From: CBDEGK01 sp965237855
Lineage (GTDB): Bacteria > Pseudomonadota > Gammaproteobacteria > Pseudomonadales > Halieaceae
Assembly: GCA_965237855.1 (NCBI GenBank)
Contig: CBDEGK010000002.1
Location: 62,001-126,000 of the forward strand
DNA length: 64,000 nt
Reading direction: 5' to 3'
The notes under the pieces were generated by a model. The model did no database searches. It was not told the DNA's origin and was given only the letters and a program-made list of their open reading frames with translations. This document shows, in pieces, positions 26,151 through 34,138 of the stretch. The stretch's first letter is position 1. The number at the start of each line of letters is the position of its first letter. The position numbers and the translations under genes were made by a program.

Positions 26151-26999
26151 GTTAAATTCGTAGTCCATCGGTGTTTTGTAACCCAGCGTAGAATGCAGCC
26201 GCTTCGCGTTGTAATACACTGCCACATACTCTCTGACATCAGCGATCGCGGCTTCTCGGGTGCGATATATCCGGTCACACGTCCATTCGCGCTTTAGGCT
26301 GCTGAAAAATCGTTCAACTGGCGCGTTGTCCCAGCAATTACCTTTTCGGCTCATGCTCGCTATCATTCCATACTGCTTCAGCAGTGCTTGGTAGGCATAG
26401 CTGGCATATTGACTGCCACGATCTGAGTGGTGAATCAGACCTGGCGGTGGATTTCTAAGGCTTACAGCCATTATCAATGCCCTGATGGCCAGCGCCTTGG
26501 TCATGCGGCGATCCATAGACCAGCCAACAACTCGTCGAGAATACAGATCAATCACCACGGCCAGGTAGATCCAACCCTCCTGAGTCCAAAGGCAAGTAAT
26601 GTCGGTCCCCCAACACTGATTGGGTGCCGCCGGTGAAAATGCTCGATTCAGCACATTGTCAGCCACTGGTAATCGATGTTTGCTGTCGGTGGTGACCTTG
26701 TATTTACGTTTAGATTTGACGGCGAGGCCCATAGATTTCATGAGCCGTTTGGCGCGATAACGACCAATGGAGAAGCCTTCTGCAGTAAGTTGACGGCTCA
26801 GCCTTCGGCTGCCCATACTCTGTCGAGATTCTGCAAACAGGGATTTCATTCGTCGCCTGACAGCCAGTTCTTCGGGACCAATTACCTTCCCTCCTCGGGC
26901 TCTCCAGGCGTAGTATGAACTGCGCTTTACACCGATGACCCGGCACAACATTGTTACTGGATATTTGGCGGTATTACATTGCACTAAGGCGTACTTCAC
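26124..26999 (-). CDS. IS3-family transposase OrfB
   Basis: A 291-residue integrase-type transposase. HTH_21-like RRMKSLFAESRQSMGSRRLS is followed by the rve core with DDE residues in WGTDITCLW, IHHSDRGSQYAS and NAPVERFFSSLK, and by the C-terminal RLHSTLGYKTPMDYE. These are standard IS3-group (IS150/IS51-like) motifs. Its ATG overlaps the OrfA stop by 4 bp. No internal damage is seen. The stop codon lies within the left terminal repeat. Confidence 0.9.
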   Translation of the reverse strand: MKYALVQCNTAKYPVTMLCRVIGVKRSSYYAWRARGGKVIGPEELAVRRRMKSLFAESRQSMGSRRLSRQLTAEGFSIGRYRAKRLMKSMGLAVKSKRKYKVTTDSKHRLPVADNVLNRAFSPAAPNQCWGTDITCLWTQEGWIYLAVVIDLYSRRVVGWSMDRRMTKALAIRALIMAVSLRNPPPGLIHHSDRGSQYASYAYQALLKQYGMIASMSRKGNCWDNAPVERFFSSLKREWTCDRIYRTREAAIADVREYVAVYYNAKRLHSTLGYKTPMDYEFNLSKVSRIS

Positions 27000-27283
27000 T
27001 TCATTTCCTTTGCGAAATACGCCGACGCCTTTTTTAGAATTTCTTTCTCCATTTTGAGCTCTCGAACCTCGCGGCGCAGCCGCTTGAGTTCCTCTTGTTC
27101 GTCCTTGGCAAGTGCATTGATGTGGGAATTAGCCTCATGCTCTCGCTTCCAACGTCCGAGCAGCCCTGGGCCAACATCCAGGCTCCGTGCAGCTGCGGCT
27201 ATGGTATAGCCCTGCTCAATCACCAATGCCACGGCATCTTGCTTGAAATCATCGGGAAAGTTCCGTTTTTGTCTGCTTATCAT
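26996..27283 (-). CDS. IS3-family transposase OrfA
   Basis: A 95-residue protein with the OrfA helix-turn-helix (RNFPDDFKQDAVALVIEQGY, then SLDVGPGLLGRWKREHE) and a C-terminal coiled coil KRLRREVRELKMEKEILKKA. AGGTGA precedes the ATG at suitable spacing. Its stop overlaps the OrfB start (ATGA), so OrfB may be made by re-initiation or by frameshifting on the A-rich end (CGCAAAGGAAATGAAG). Confidence 0.88.
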   Translation of the reverse strand: MISRQKRNFPDDFKQDAVALVIEQGYTIAAAARSLDVGPGLLGRWKREHEANSHINALAKDEQEELKRLRREVRELKMEKEILKKASAYFAKEMK

Positions 27284-27331
27284 TGTTCACCTCGTATTTG
27301 CTTCTTTACAGTCTATACAAGGTGTCCACTT

Positions 27332-28834
27332 TTAGTAGACCACAACAAAGGCGCGGGTCACGTACTCGTCGTTCTCATTCGCGCCGTGAATCAATACCAT
27401 GTTGTGCATGCCCAATACCGTGGGCACCATGTTGGGCGATGATACTTCCGGGTGTGCCCAATCCACGTAGAACTCCTGTCGCGCTGGGCTCCACTCGGCC
27501 TTCATAATGCCCTTTGGTTGGTACTTGGTTTTGTTGGCCAGATAGCTGGTGATCAGTTGGTGACCCCAGCTAGGCATAAACCAGGGTACGTTCTGTGGGT
27601 AGTTATTGACGATGAATACCCCGTAGCCGAAGGTGATGACAGACTGCTCTGACTGCACCTTTTCAATATCGGGATCACCCATGTCGCCGCGCACAACACC
27701 GGCGATGCGACGGTTCTTGCTGGGTAGTCCCTTCCAGTTCTCAGGGATATCATCGCGCCACACCAGGTAGAGTTGCATCACATCTTCGCCGCTGGCGAAG
27801 GCCACAAAGCGATCTTCATCGGGCCCAAAGCCGACCAGTGACGGGGTCGAGCCTGACCCTGCGCGTCCGTGGGGATACTTCACCGTCCACGCACCGTCTG
27901 TCTTGTCCACCGAAAGCTTGTCGCCGTCCCAGACGACCTTGTGCAGGTGCTGGTAAGAAACAATATAAAAAGAGTTATCTGGCCCTATTGCTGGTGCATT
28001 GCGAACCCAGCCATAACCGACGGGCGCTCCTTCAAACTCTGCTGAGTTCTCTTCCAGGCTATGGTTCAGGCGAATGCTGCGATACTCGGAAAAATCCTTT
28101 TTTATCAGCAGTAGGCGACCGTCGTAGGTGGCCATTGCGAGCCAGCCGTCATAAGTCATATTAAAACCCACGGTCTTGGCGCCCTTGAATTCGGCTGGCA
28201 TGTCGTAGGTCTTCGCCACAACGATGCCGGATTGGGGGTCGCCTTTAACCTCGTCGGTGTACGCGATAATCTGGTTATTGGCCCCATCGACAACCAGATA
28301 GTTGTTATCAGTATCCACCAGAGTGTAGATATGGGTGAGGCTGGCAATTTCGTTCATCGGCTCCAGTGATTTATAGATTGCCATCAATCCTGCGCCATTT
28401 TCTTCCCAGTATTCGTTCAGCTCGGTGGCCTTGTCTTCCGGATAGACCTCAATACCGGGTACAAACACCTCGGCGATGAGTTTTCCCGTGATGGTGTCTT
28501 CCTTGCGGATGCTGGCACGGCCATTGCTCCAGATGACGTAGCTGCCATCTGGGTATTGAGCGCTGGACATGGCGCCAAAGTTACCAATTCCGGCATGCTC
28601 ATAGCGCAGCTCATCTGCCTGCAATCGACGGCTGGTACCCTTGGGTGGCACCGGGAAAGGGTGCCAAAAGGTATCGGTCTGAGCCGGGTCCACGTGGGCA
28701 ACGGGATTCCAGCTCTGGGCCATGTGCGGGTTAGCAGGGGCGGGTTGCATGGTTTCACCCGCCATTGCCAGGCTGCCGATCAGTGCCAGGGCGAATGTTA
28801 GCAATGTGGAAAATGTGGCTGCTTCCTTGTTCAT
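27332..28834 (-). CDS. Secreted propeller-like protein of unknown function, 3' end overwritten by an IS
   Basis: The 500-codon frame has an N-terminal signal peptide (TFALALIGSLAMA, cleavage near residue 25) and a beta-rich mature part with repeated strand-turn units such as YPDGSYVIWSNGRA, YDGRLLLIKKDF and IGPDNSFYIVSYQHLHKVVW, suggesting a beta-propeller. The last residues, FVVVY and stop, are encoded by the IS3-group terminal repeat, so the original C-terminus is changed or shortened by an unknown amount. It is divergent from a TetR regulator and separated from it by a palindrome-bearing region. I do not recognise the family. Confidence 0.6.
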   Translation of the reverse strand: MNKEAATFSTLLTFALALIGSLAMAGETMQPAPANPHMAQSWNPVAHVDPAQTDTFWHPFPVPPKGTSRRLQADELRYEHAGIGNFGAMSSAQYPDGSYVIWSNGRASIRKEDTITGKLIAEVFVPGIEVYPEDKATELNEYWEENGAGLMAIYKSLEPMNEIASLTHIYTLVDTDNNYLVVDGANNQIIAYTDEVKGDPQSGIVVAKTYDMPAEFKGAKTVGFNMTYDGWLAMATYDGRLLLIKKDFSEYRSIRLNHSLEENSAEFEGAPVGYGWVRNAPAIGPDNSFYIVSYQHLHKVVWDGDKLSVDKTDGAWTVKYPHGRAGSGSTPSLVGFGPDEDRFVAFASGEDVMQLYLVWRDDIPENWKGLPSKNRRIAGVVRGDMGDPDIEKVQSEQSVITFGYGVFIVNNYPQNVPWFMPSWGHQLITSYLANKTKYQPKGIMKAEWSPARQEFYVDWAHPEVSSPNMVPTVLGMHNMVLIHGANENDEYVTRAFVVVY

Positions 28835-29070
28835 TGTTGAGGCCTCGCTGGGTAAAAGTGTAATCAGTTACAAGATTAGATTAGGCTGCATCTAACCAGC
28901 TCAAAAGCGAGATTACAATAAAAATAAAATAGGTTACAAATTTGTAATTTATTACATTTACGTGAATAATCGGGTTATAGTCCAGTGAGGCTGGGCGGAT
29001 TAGGCGCTTGTTTTTACCTACTAGCGCCTCGCTGATAGAAAAGTATTCTTTAAATACATAGACTTAGATT
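28835..29070. promoter_or_regulatory. AT-rich divergent promoter region with TetR-type palindrome
   Basis: The 236-bp gap between the secreted-protein gene and the TetR gene is clearly AT-rich. It contains a perfect 14-bp palindrome, TTACAAATTTGTAA, at 28934-28947, and related GTTACAAG (28867) and ATTACATTTACG (28951) sequences. These are good candidates for binding sites of the adjacent TetR protein controlling both genes. Binding is inferred. Confidence 0.6.
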
Positions 29071-29772
29071 ATGAGCTTACGAGAGAAGGGCAAAGAGCGC
29101 CGTCGCCGCAGGATTTTGGATGCGGCTCGTGCAGTTCTGGTAGAGAGCGGTGGAGAAGGCATATCTGTCAATGCCATCGCGGAGCGGGCCGAGGTGGGCC
29201 AAACCACGCTGTACAACCTGATTGGCGGTCTGGAGGACATATTTGATGCCCTGGTACAGGAGACTTTTTCCGATTTCGCTAAAGTGTTCAGTTTCGATCC
29301 CGCCCGCGATCCGCGACATATGATCAGTCAAATGGTCGGCGCCTCATATGATCAGCTCAAAGCAGGAGAAGAGGAAAACATGGCGGTGCTGGCCTACTCC
29401 TATCGCCAGCGAGCGCTGCAGGGGATTCGGGCCGGTGCGCAGGATATCCTCTACAATCTGTCAGATAATGTACGACAATCGCTGGACCATGGGAAAGATG
29501 AAGGTCTGATCCACCCTGACTGCAATACACAGATCCTGGCGGGGCAGATGTTGCCTACTCTGGTAGTAAATCTCGAGCAGTGGTTGGCAGGGATGATTAC
29601 TCTCGAGGTTTACCGCGCACAGTGTCACCTGCACCTGTTGTTATTACTGCAAGCCTGGTCAACGGCTAACGCAGCCAAGCGTGTCCACAAGCAAGTTCTG
29701 GATTTGCAGGCGGAGTTGGCGCCTGTTGCGGAGTCACGGCGGCGAACTTCGGAAGATGGCACTGACAAGTAA
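29071..29772 (+). CDS. TetR-family transcriptional regulator
   Basis: A 233-residue TetR-type protein. The helix-turn-helix is in ILDAARAVLVESGGEGISVN followed by AIAERAEVGQTTLYNLIGG (about residues 15-55), with the family's typical TTLYN recognition helix. The C-terminal domain contains Arg-rich and Trp-containing helices of the ligand-binding type and a charged tail. It is divergent from the secreted-protein gene and probably regulates it and itself through the AT-rich palindromes between them. The final codons GTDK and stop overlap a short repeat motif (ACTGACAAGT) also seen after the split AraC gene. Confidence 0.82.
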   Translation: MSLREKGKERRRRRILDAARAVLVESGGEGISVNAIAERAEVGQTTLYNLIGGLEDIFDALVQETFSDFAKVFSFDPARDPRHMISQMVGASYDQLKAGEEENMAVLAYSYRQRALQGIRAGAQDILYNLSDNVRQSLDHGKDEGLIHPDCNTQILAGQMLPTLVVNLEQWLAGMITLEVYRAQCHLHLLLLLQAWSTANAAKRVHKQVLDLQAELAPVAESRRRTSEDGTDK

Positions 29773-29878
29773 ACTGCCCCTGGCTGGTAGAATCGACGGA
29801 TGAATACTTATAAGCGCCACCGATTCCCTCCAGGTTTCATCTCCTACACCGTCTGGCTTTAGTTGCCCGAAAGAGTAG

Positions 29879-29967
29879 CCACACACCCACCGCCTCTGAC
29901 CCATAACCACCCCCAAAAAGGCGGCAGATCACCCCAGCACTAATTCTATGATTTCTATATGAATGGT
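29879..29967. repeat. Common repeat, copy D (3' flank of tRNA-Arg)
   Basis: CCACACACCCACC…AAAAAGGCGGCAGATCACCCCAG…ATGATTTCTATATGAATGGT abuts the 3' CCA end of the intact tRNA-Arg. Copies at 23901 and 25562, and a short match at 22355, make this the likely source locus. In all copies the order and strand relative to the tRNA-like part are the same. Confidence 0.7.
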
Positions 29968-30040
29968 CCGCCCGGGCCGATTCGAACGGCCGACCTGCCG
30001 CTTAGGAGGCGGCTGCTCTATCCAGCTGAGCTACGGGCGG
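29964..30040 (-). tRNA. tRNA-Arg (anticodon CCU)
   Basis: A complete cloverleaf folds on the minus strand. The acceptor is CCGCCCG with CGGGCGG, the D stem is GCTC/GAGC, the anticodon stem is GCCGC/GCGGC with loop CTCCTAA, the variable loop is AGGTC, and the T stem is GGCCG/CGGCC with loop TTCGAAT. The discriminator is A and CCA is encoded (29964-29966). All stems pair fully. It decodes AGG and is a frequent integration target in bacteria, which fits the tRNA-derived repeats found up to 8 kb away. Confidence 0.97.
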
Positions 30041-30091
30041 TAAAAAATTTAATGTGCTGCAACACGTCTCAGCTAAGGGCGGAGGCGCGGC

Positions 30092-30097
30092 AGTATA
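30092..30097 (-). promoter_or_regulatory. Probable -10 element for tRNA-Arg
   Basis: On the minus strand, TTGCTATACT (extended -10) is followed by a GC-rich discriminator GCCGCGCC, about 50 bp before the tRNA. A GC-rich discriminator is typical of stringently controlled stable-RNA promoters. The -35 is weak. Confidence 0.4.
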
Positions 30098-30122
30098 GCA
30101 AGATGATTGCACTGCGACATCA

Positions 30123-30704
30123 CTATCCCGGCGTTGGCTCGAGCGCCCGGCAGAGTTGATTAAATGCCTCGCTATAGCTGGCGCTCATGGCCTGCACCAC
30201 AGCATCGCCGCTCAACTGTGACAGCGATGTGCTGGCTGTCGCTTGCAGCGCCCGGTAGTCCTTTTGTGCGGGTTCATAGAGTACGCAGGAGAGTGCCACC
30301 TGGGCGCTGTAGCCGCCATTCTCCACCAGGTTGAACTGGCGAATCTCGCAACTCAGCTCCGGCGTGTGCGCCAGTTTGTGGTGGCTGGTAATCACACTGA
30401 AACCAGCGCTTTCCAGGTCGGCGGCTAGACGCTGCTCCAATACCGCCTGTGTATTCATTGCCCAACGCATGTCCTTGAGATAGACAATTTCACCGCTGCG
30501 AGCAGAGATACTGGCGATTCGATCTGAATTCAGGCCCGCCCCCACCCGGGTTACGCCGATGTTCAAGGTGCCCGGAGAGTCGGGCCGACAACTGCTTTGC
30601 GCGGCCAGCACCGAGTAGAGCTTTGGCACACTCTCAGAGCCTTCAGGCAGAGAGAGGCAGCCGCCCACCGTCACCAGCAGCAGGAGTAAGGCCAGTCTAT
30701 TCAT
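30123..30704 (-). CDS. ABC-type transport auxiliary lipoprotein (PqiC/YmbA-like)
   Basis: A 193-residue lipoprotein beginning MNRLALLLLLVTVGGC, with the lipobox cysteine at residue 16. The ATG at 30704 overlaps the MCE gene by 8 bp; the open frame extends upstream but only within that gene. The mature part has LYSVLAAQSS and a pattern of strands like the DUF330/PqiC outer-membrane lipoproteins that pair with MCE-domain lipid carriers. It is the last gene of the Mla-like operon, where it would dock the MCE protein to the outer membrane. Confidence 0.75.
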   Translation of the reverse strand: MNRLALLLLLVTVGGCLSLPEGSESVPKLYSVLAAQSSCRPDSPGTLNIGVTRVGAGLNSDRIASISARSGEIVYLKDMRWAMNTQAVLEQRLAADLESAGFSVITSHHKLAHTPELSCEIRQFNLVENGGYSAQVALSCVLYEPAQKDYRALQATASTSLSQLSGDAVVQAMSASYSEAFNQLCRALEPTPG

Positions 30705-31614
30705 TGAGGTCGATCTCCATTTCCGGAACGCGCTCACCATAAATGAGCTGGCTGGGTTGGCTGTCCAGACTTGAAACCAAATCACTGACGCTGCGCAGGG
30801 TGAGTGCCAGTTCATCGGTCATACCCACCAGTGTGGGAATATCGTGTTCAAACAGTTGCGCGATCTCGCTCTCGTTCTCACTCAGTATGGCAGCGACGGT
30901 CGCGGTTGCCGCCTGCAGTTCGGCAGCGGTCTGCAAGACCGCGGGCACTAGTTCCTGTTCCAGCTTGATGCCGACCGCGCGATAAGCGGGCAGGGTGGTC
31001 TCCAACTCGCTACTCACCCGATTAATACTCGCAATCAGTTCGCCCATTCCTTCCGAGGCTACCGCAAGGTTGCTCGCCAACAGATTTACCTGCTCAACGG
31101 TGTCAGCCAGGCTGGCAATATTCTTCTCGCTCATCAGCAGATTCAATTTTCCCAGTGCTGCCTCAGCGGAACCGGCAATGCCGGTGGCCGAGGTGGACAA
31201 TTGGGTCAGTAAGGAGGGGTAGCCAGCAATAAAGTCGGCGCCGGTTTCAAAGCCAGGATAAGCGGCAGATTTGCTGGTCAACTCGATAATCGACAAACCG
31301 GTGATGCCTTGTGATTCGAGCAGGGCGACCAGCTGTTCGTCGGGCAGTGCTTCCTCGGTACTGAAATCCACTTCCACGTATCCAGCGTGGCTGCGGCTTA
31401 TAGCAATAGCTGACACCCGACCCACAGGCACGCCCAGGTAGCGCACCGCGCTGCCCACCGACAAACCGCTGACAGAACCCTGAAACAGGATGCGCTTGTG
31501 CATGGTCTGCGCGGCCGAGTCAGGGCTGGCTATCCAGGTATTAAAGAACGCGAAGCCGCCCACCGACAACAGCAGGAACAAGGCTACAACGATGTATCTG
31601 GCGTTTCTTTCCAT
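30697..31614 (-). CDS. MCE/MlaD-family lipid-carrier protein
   Basis: A 305-residue protein with an N-terminal membrane anchor (YIVVALFLLLSVGGFAFFNT) and one MCE domain (about residues 35-115; GSVSGLSVGSAVRYLGVPVG is the core signature). A long helical C-terminal region with many NLLASNLAVASEGMGELIAS-type stretches follows, as in Mce proteins that form periplasmic tunnels. It should bind or bridge lipids between the ABC permease and the outer membrane. It lies 9 bp downstream of the ATPase gene and overlaps the lipoprotein gene. Confidence 0.85.
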   Translation of the reverse strand: MERNARYIVVALFLLLSVGGFAFFNTWIASPDSAAQTMHKRILFQGSVSGLSVGSAVRYLGVPVGRVSAIAISRSHAGYVEVDFSTEEALPDEQLVALLESQGITGLSIIELTSKSAAYPGFETGADFIAGYPSLLTQLSTSATGIAGSAEAALGKLNLLMSEKNIASLADTVEQVNLLASNLAVASEGMGELIASINRVSSELETTLPAYRAVGIKLEQELVPAVLQTAAELQAATATVAAILSENESEIAQLFEHDIPTLVGMTDELALTLRSVSDLVSSLDSQPSQLIYGERVPEMEIDLNE

Positions 31615-31623
31615 CTATTCCTC

Positions 31624-32385
31624 TCAGGCGGACTCCAGCGCGGCGCGACCCCGAACACCGCCGAAGTAGGAGGCGATCCAGGGGTGGGGATGGTTAATGA
31701 TGTCATCTCTGGCACCGGCAATCACTTGCTTGTCGACGATAACGGCGAAGCGATCACAGATGGTCAGTAGCGAATCCATATCATGCGAAATCATCACCAC
31801 CGTCAACTTGAGACTCTGACGCAGGTACAAAATAAGCTGATCAAACTCGGCCGCGCTGATGGGATCCAGTCCGGCGGTGGGCTCATCGAGAAAAATGATG
31901 CGCGGTTCCACCGCCAGTGCACGCGCCAGGCCCGCCCGCTTGATCATGCCACCGGACAGCTCCGAGGGGTACTTGTTAAACGCGGTGTCGGTCAGCCCCA
32001 CCATGTACAGTTTCAATTGCGCCAGTTCTTGCGCCAGTTCGGTACTGGCCGCGGTGTGTTCACGAATGGGCGCCATCACGTTTTCCAATACCGTCAGGCC
32101 AGAGAAGAGGGCACCGGTTTGAAACAACACCCCCCAGCGCAACTGGCAAAAGCTCAGCTCGCGTGGGTCGTGCAGGGCAATGTCCTTGCCAAACAGGGAG
32201 ACCTCACCGGCGGTGGGGGTGCGCAATCCCAGCATGCAGTGCAGCAGGACCGATTTGCCCGTACCAGAACCACCGACAATACCCAGAATTTCACTCTCAT
32301 AGACACTCAGGTTGACGCCGTCGTGAACCGTGTGCGTATCGAAACGGTTGACCAGGCCGGAGATGTGAATCAGCTCCTCGCTCAC
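31624..32385 (-). CDS. ABC transporter ATP-binding protein (MlaF-like)
   Basis: A 253-residue ATPase. Walker A GGSGTGKS is at residues 38-45, the signature is PSELSGGMIKRAGLARALA, Walker B is RIIFLDEPTAGLD and the switch His is in VMISHDMDS. The GGM variant of the signature motif is typical of MlaF-type lipid transporters. It overlaps the permease stop by 4 bp (ATGA) and precedes the MCE gene. Together with these it forms an inner-membrane lipid-transport complex, probably for phospholipid or a hydrophobic growth substrate. Confidence 0.88.
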   Translation of the reverse strand: MSEELIHISGLVNRFDTHTVHDGVNLSVYESEILGIVGGSGTGKSVLLHCMLGLRTPTAGEVSLFGKDIALHDPRELSFCQLRWGVLFQTGALFSGLTVLENVMAPIREHTAASTELAQELAQLKLYMVGLTDTAFNKYPSELSGGMIKRAGLARALAVEPRIIFLDEPTAGLDPISAAEFDQLILYLRQSLKLTVVMISHDMDSLLTICDRFAVIVDKQVIAGARDDIINHPHPWIASYFGGVRGRAALESA

Positions 32386-33548
32386 CAGCCCAACTCCGTG
32401 AAGATAATGGAAAAGATGGCATCGACCACGATCACCAGGAATATCGATTCGACCACCGCACTGGTGGTATTGCGACCGACCGCATCGGCTGATTTGCTGA
32501 CATACATGCCGCGGTAGCAGGCAATCATGGCAATCACCAGGGCAAAAAACGGCGCCTTGATCAGCCCCACTTTGAAGTGAGTGGCGACATCTAGGCTGAG
32601 GAAGCGCTCCAGCGCCAGGTTTGCCGGAATATCGAGCATGCTGGTAACCACCACCAGGGTACCCAGCAGGCCGGCAATGTTGGCCAGAAAACCCAGCAAC
32701 GGCAGCGTGACAATCAGGGCCAGCACCCGCGGGATTACCAACACCTCCATAGGGCGAATGCCCATGGTCTCCATGGCATTGATTTCTTCATTGAGTTGCA
32801 TGACCCCGATCTCGGCCGCATAAGCACTGCCGGAACGCCCGGCCACCAGGATGGCGGTGAGTAAGATGCCCATCTCTCGCAAGACTGAAATAGACACCAG
32901 GTCGACGGTGTAGATTTGGGCGCCAAATTGGGCCAATTGATTTTTGCTTTGGAAGGCCAGTACCACGGCGACCAGGAACGACATCATCAACACGACCGGC
33001 AGGGCGTTCACGCCCGCTTCCTGGATATGACGCATGGTCGCAATCCAGCGCATACGCCTGGGTGTGCGCAGGATCGAAACGGTTCCCTGCAGCAGCGAGC
33101 TGCCAAATTCGAAACGCTGGCTCAGCCCCGTGGAAAAGCTCTGCAGCGTTTGCGCAACCCAACTCTCGAGCTTCTCAAGTCGAGACTGCGGGGCGATATG
33201 TTCGTGCCCCTGGGATTCAATCTGCATAACCTGTTCGATGAAAGAGAAATGCTCTTGCTTGAAGCCGGAAAACTTCGTGGTCATCCCGGTTGCCCGCAAT
33301 CTCTCTGCCGTTCGATATAGCAGCCAGGCGCCGGACAGATCGAAATCAGTTAATCCACCACAATGGAATTCAACCTCCTCAACGGGAAATTTGCGCAGTT
33401 GCAGTTCGTTGACCTGATCTTCAAGCTGCTCCAGAGAATAGAGGGTCCAGGCGTTTTTCAGGCCGAAGCGCAACACCGAACCCTCCAACCAGATATGAAC
33501 ATAGTCAGTTTCAAAGGCGGCAGCGGCAGTGCTGGCATTGTTGGTCAT
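32382..33548 (-). CDS. MlaE-family permease with an N-terminal STAS-like domain
   Basis: A 388-residue protein. Residues 1 to about 115 form a STAS-like domain (VEFHCGGLTDFDLSGAWLLY). The rest is the MlaE/YrbE permease, with MSFLVAVVLAFQSKNQLAQFGA, GRSGSAYAAEIGVMQLNEEI and the MGIRPMEVLVIPRVLAL segment of that family. The ATG at 33548 begins MTNNASTAAAAFE; the frame extends 56 codons upstream, but the extra sequence is unlike the family. In Mla systems the STAS domain is a separate protein (MlaB); here it is fused. First gene of the four-gene operon. Confidence 0.85.
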   Translation of the reverse strand: MTNNASTAAAAFETDYVHIWLEGSVLRFGLKNAWTLYSLEQLEDQVNELQLRKFPVEEVEFHCGGLTDFDLSGAWLLYRTAERLRATGMTTKFSGFKQEHFSFIEQVMQIESQGHEHIAPQSRLEKLESWVAQTLQSFSTGLSQRFEFGSSLLQGTVSILRTPRRMRWIATMRHIQEAGVNALPVVLMMSFLVAVVLAFQSKNQLAQFGAQIYTVDLVSISVLREMGILLTAILVAGRSGSAYAAEIGVMQLNEEINAMETMGIRPMEVLVIPRVLALIVTLPLLGFLANIAGLLGTLVVVTSMLDIPANLALERFLSLDVATHFKVGLIKAPFFALVIAMIACYRGMYVSKSADAVGRNTTSAVVESIFLVIVVDAIFSIIFTELGW

Positions 33549-33719
33549 GAATAGTTGGTCATGATGGAAGCAAGTACATGGCCTGTTGCTGTGACAGGGA
33601 GTGTGGTCTCTTGCAGTATAGGAAAATCGTGCGCCATCGTCATCTGGTGAAATCTGCAAGCCAGCGACTATACTTATTGCGGGAATAAGAAATTTCACGC
33701 ATAAATTGGGGCCCAATCC

Positions 33720-34082
33720 ATGAAAATAAAATCACTCCTGTTGTTTGTTCTATTGTCCTTCTCTGGCTTTGTGTTCGCCGAAGGTGCAGCCAGCACCATG
33801 GCGTCCGTACTGGTCAACTTGAATCATTTCCCGTCCGCGGCTGACAAGGCGGCGCTGGCAAAAATCGCTGCAGACCCGGCCAGTAGTGCCGACGAAAAAG
33901 CCCTGGCACAGGTCATATCACGCATCGCCCACCAGGCGAGTTCCGCCGATAAAGCAGCGCTGGAGGCGATGTTGGATGGAGATGCGGAGGAGGCTGTGAA
34001 GACGATCGCCAAGGCAATTCTGGCAACCAATCACAAGCCGGCGGCTGAAGACATCGCCGCGCTAAAGGGCCTGATGAACTGA
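33720..34082 (+). CDS. Small secreted Ala-rich helical protein
   Basis: A 120-residue protein with a clear signal peptide (SLLLFVLLSFSGFVFA, cleaved near residue 20). The mature part is Ala-rich and helical, with three similar units (FPSAADKAALAKIAADPASS, QASSADKAALEAMLDGD and KPAAEDIAALKGLMN). I do not recognise the family. It is divergent from the Mla-like operon, sharing a 171-bp promoter region with it, and could therefore be co-regulated. Function unknown. Confidence 0.6.
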   Translation: MKIKSLLLFVLLSFSGFVFAEGAASTMASVLVNLNHFPSAADKAALAKIAADPASSADEKALAQVISRIAHQASSADKAALEAMLDGDAEEAVKTIAKAILATNHKPAAEDIAALKGLMN

Positions 34083-34138
34083 TCGTTTTCGCGACCAGGA
34101 GAGGTCCAGATTAGTGTTGGAGCGGTAGTACCGTGCGC

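Larger units (their letters stand above)
26119..27344 (-). mobile_element. IS3-group insertion sequence
   Basis: Two overlapping minus-strand frames lie between inverted repeats: left end TGTGGTCAACTAATTCTGGA and, on the complementary strand of the right end, TGTGGTCTACTAAAAGTGGA. The outward match continues for several bases (CTTTGT), so the true ends may lie 3 bp further out. The flanks show no direct repeat (left ACTTTGT, right ACAAAGG as written). This suggests a rearrangement or deletion after insertion. The left flank is the IS481 remnant; the right flank is the 3' end of the secreted-protein gene. Confidence 0.82.

Noticed and set aside
31783..32517. 244-codon plus-strand open frame
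   Set aside because: It is antisense to the Mla-like ATPase and permease, with low-complexity Gln-rich sequence typical of a shadow frame.
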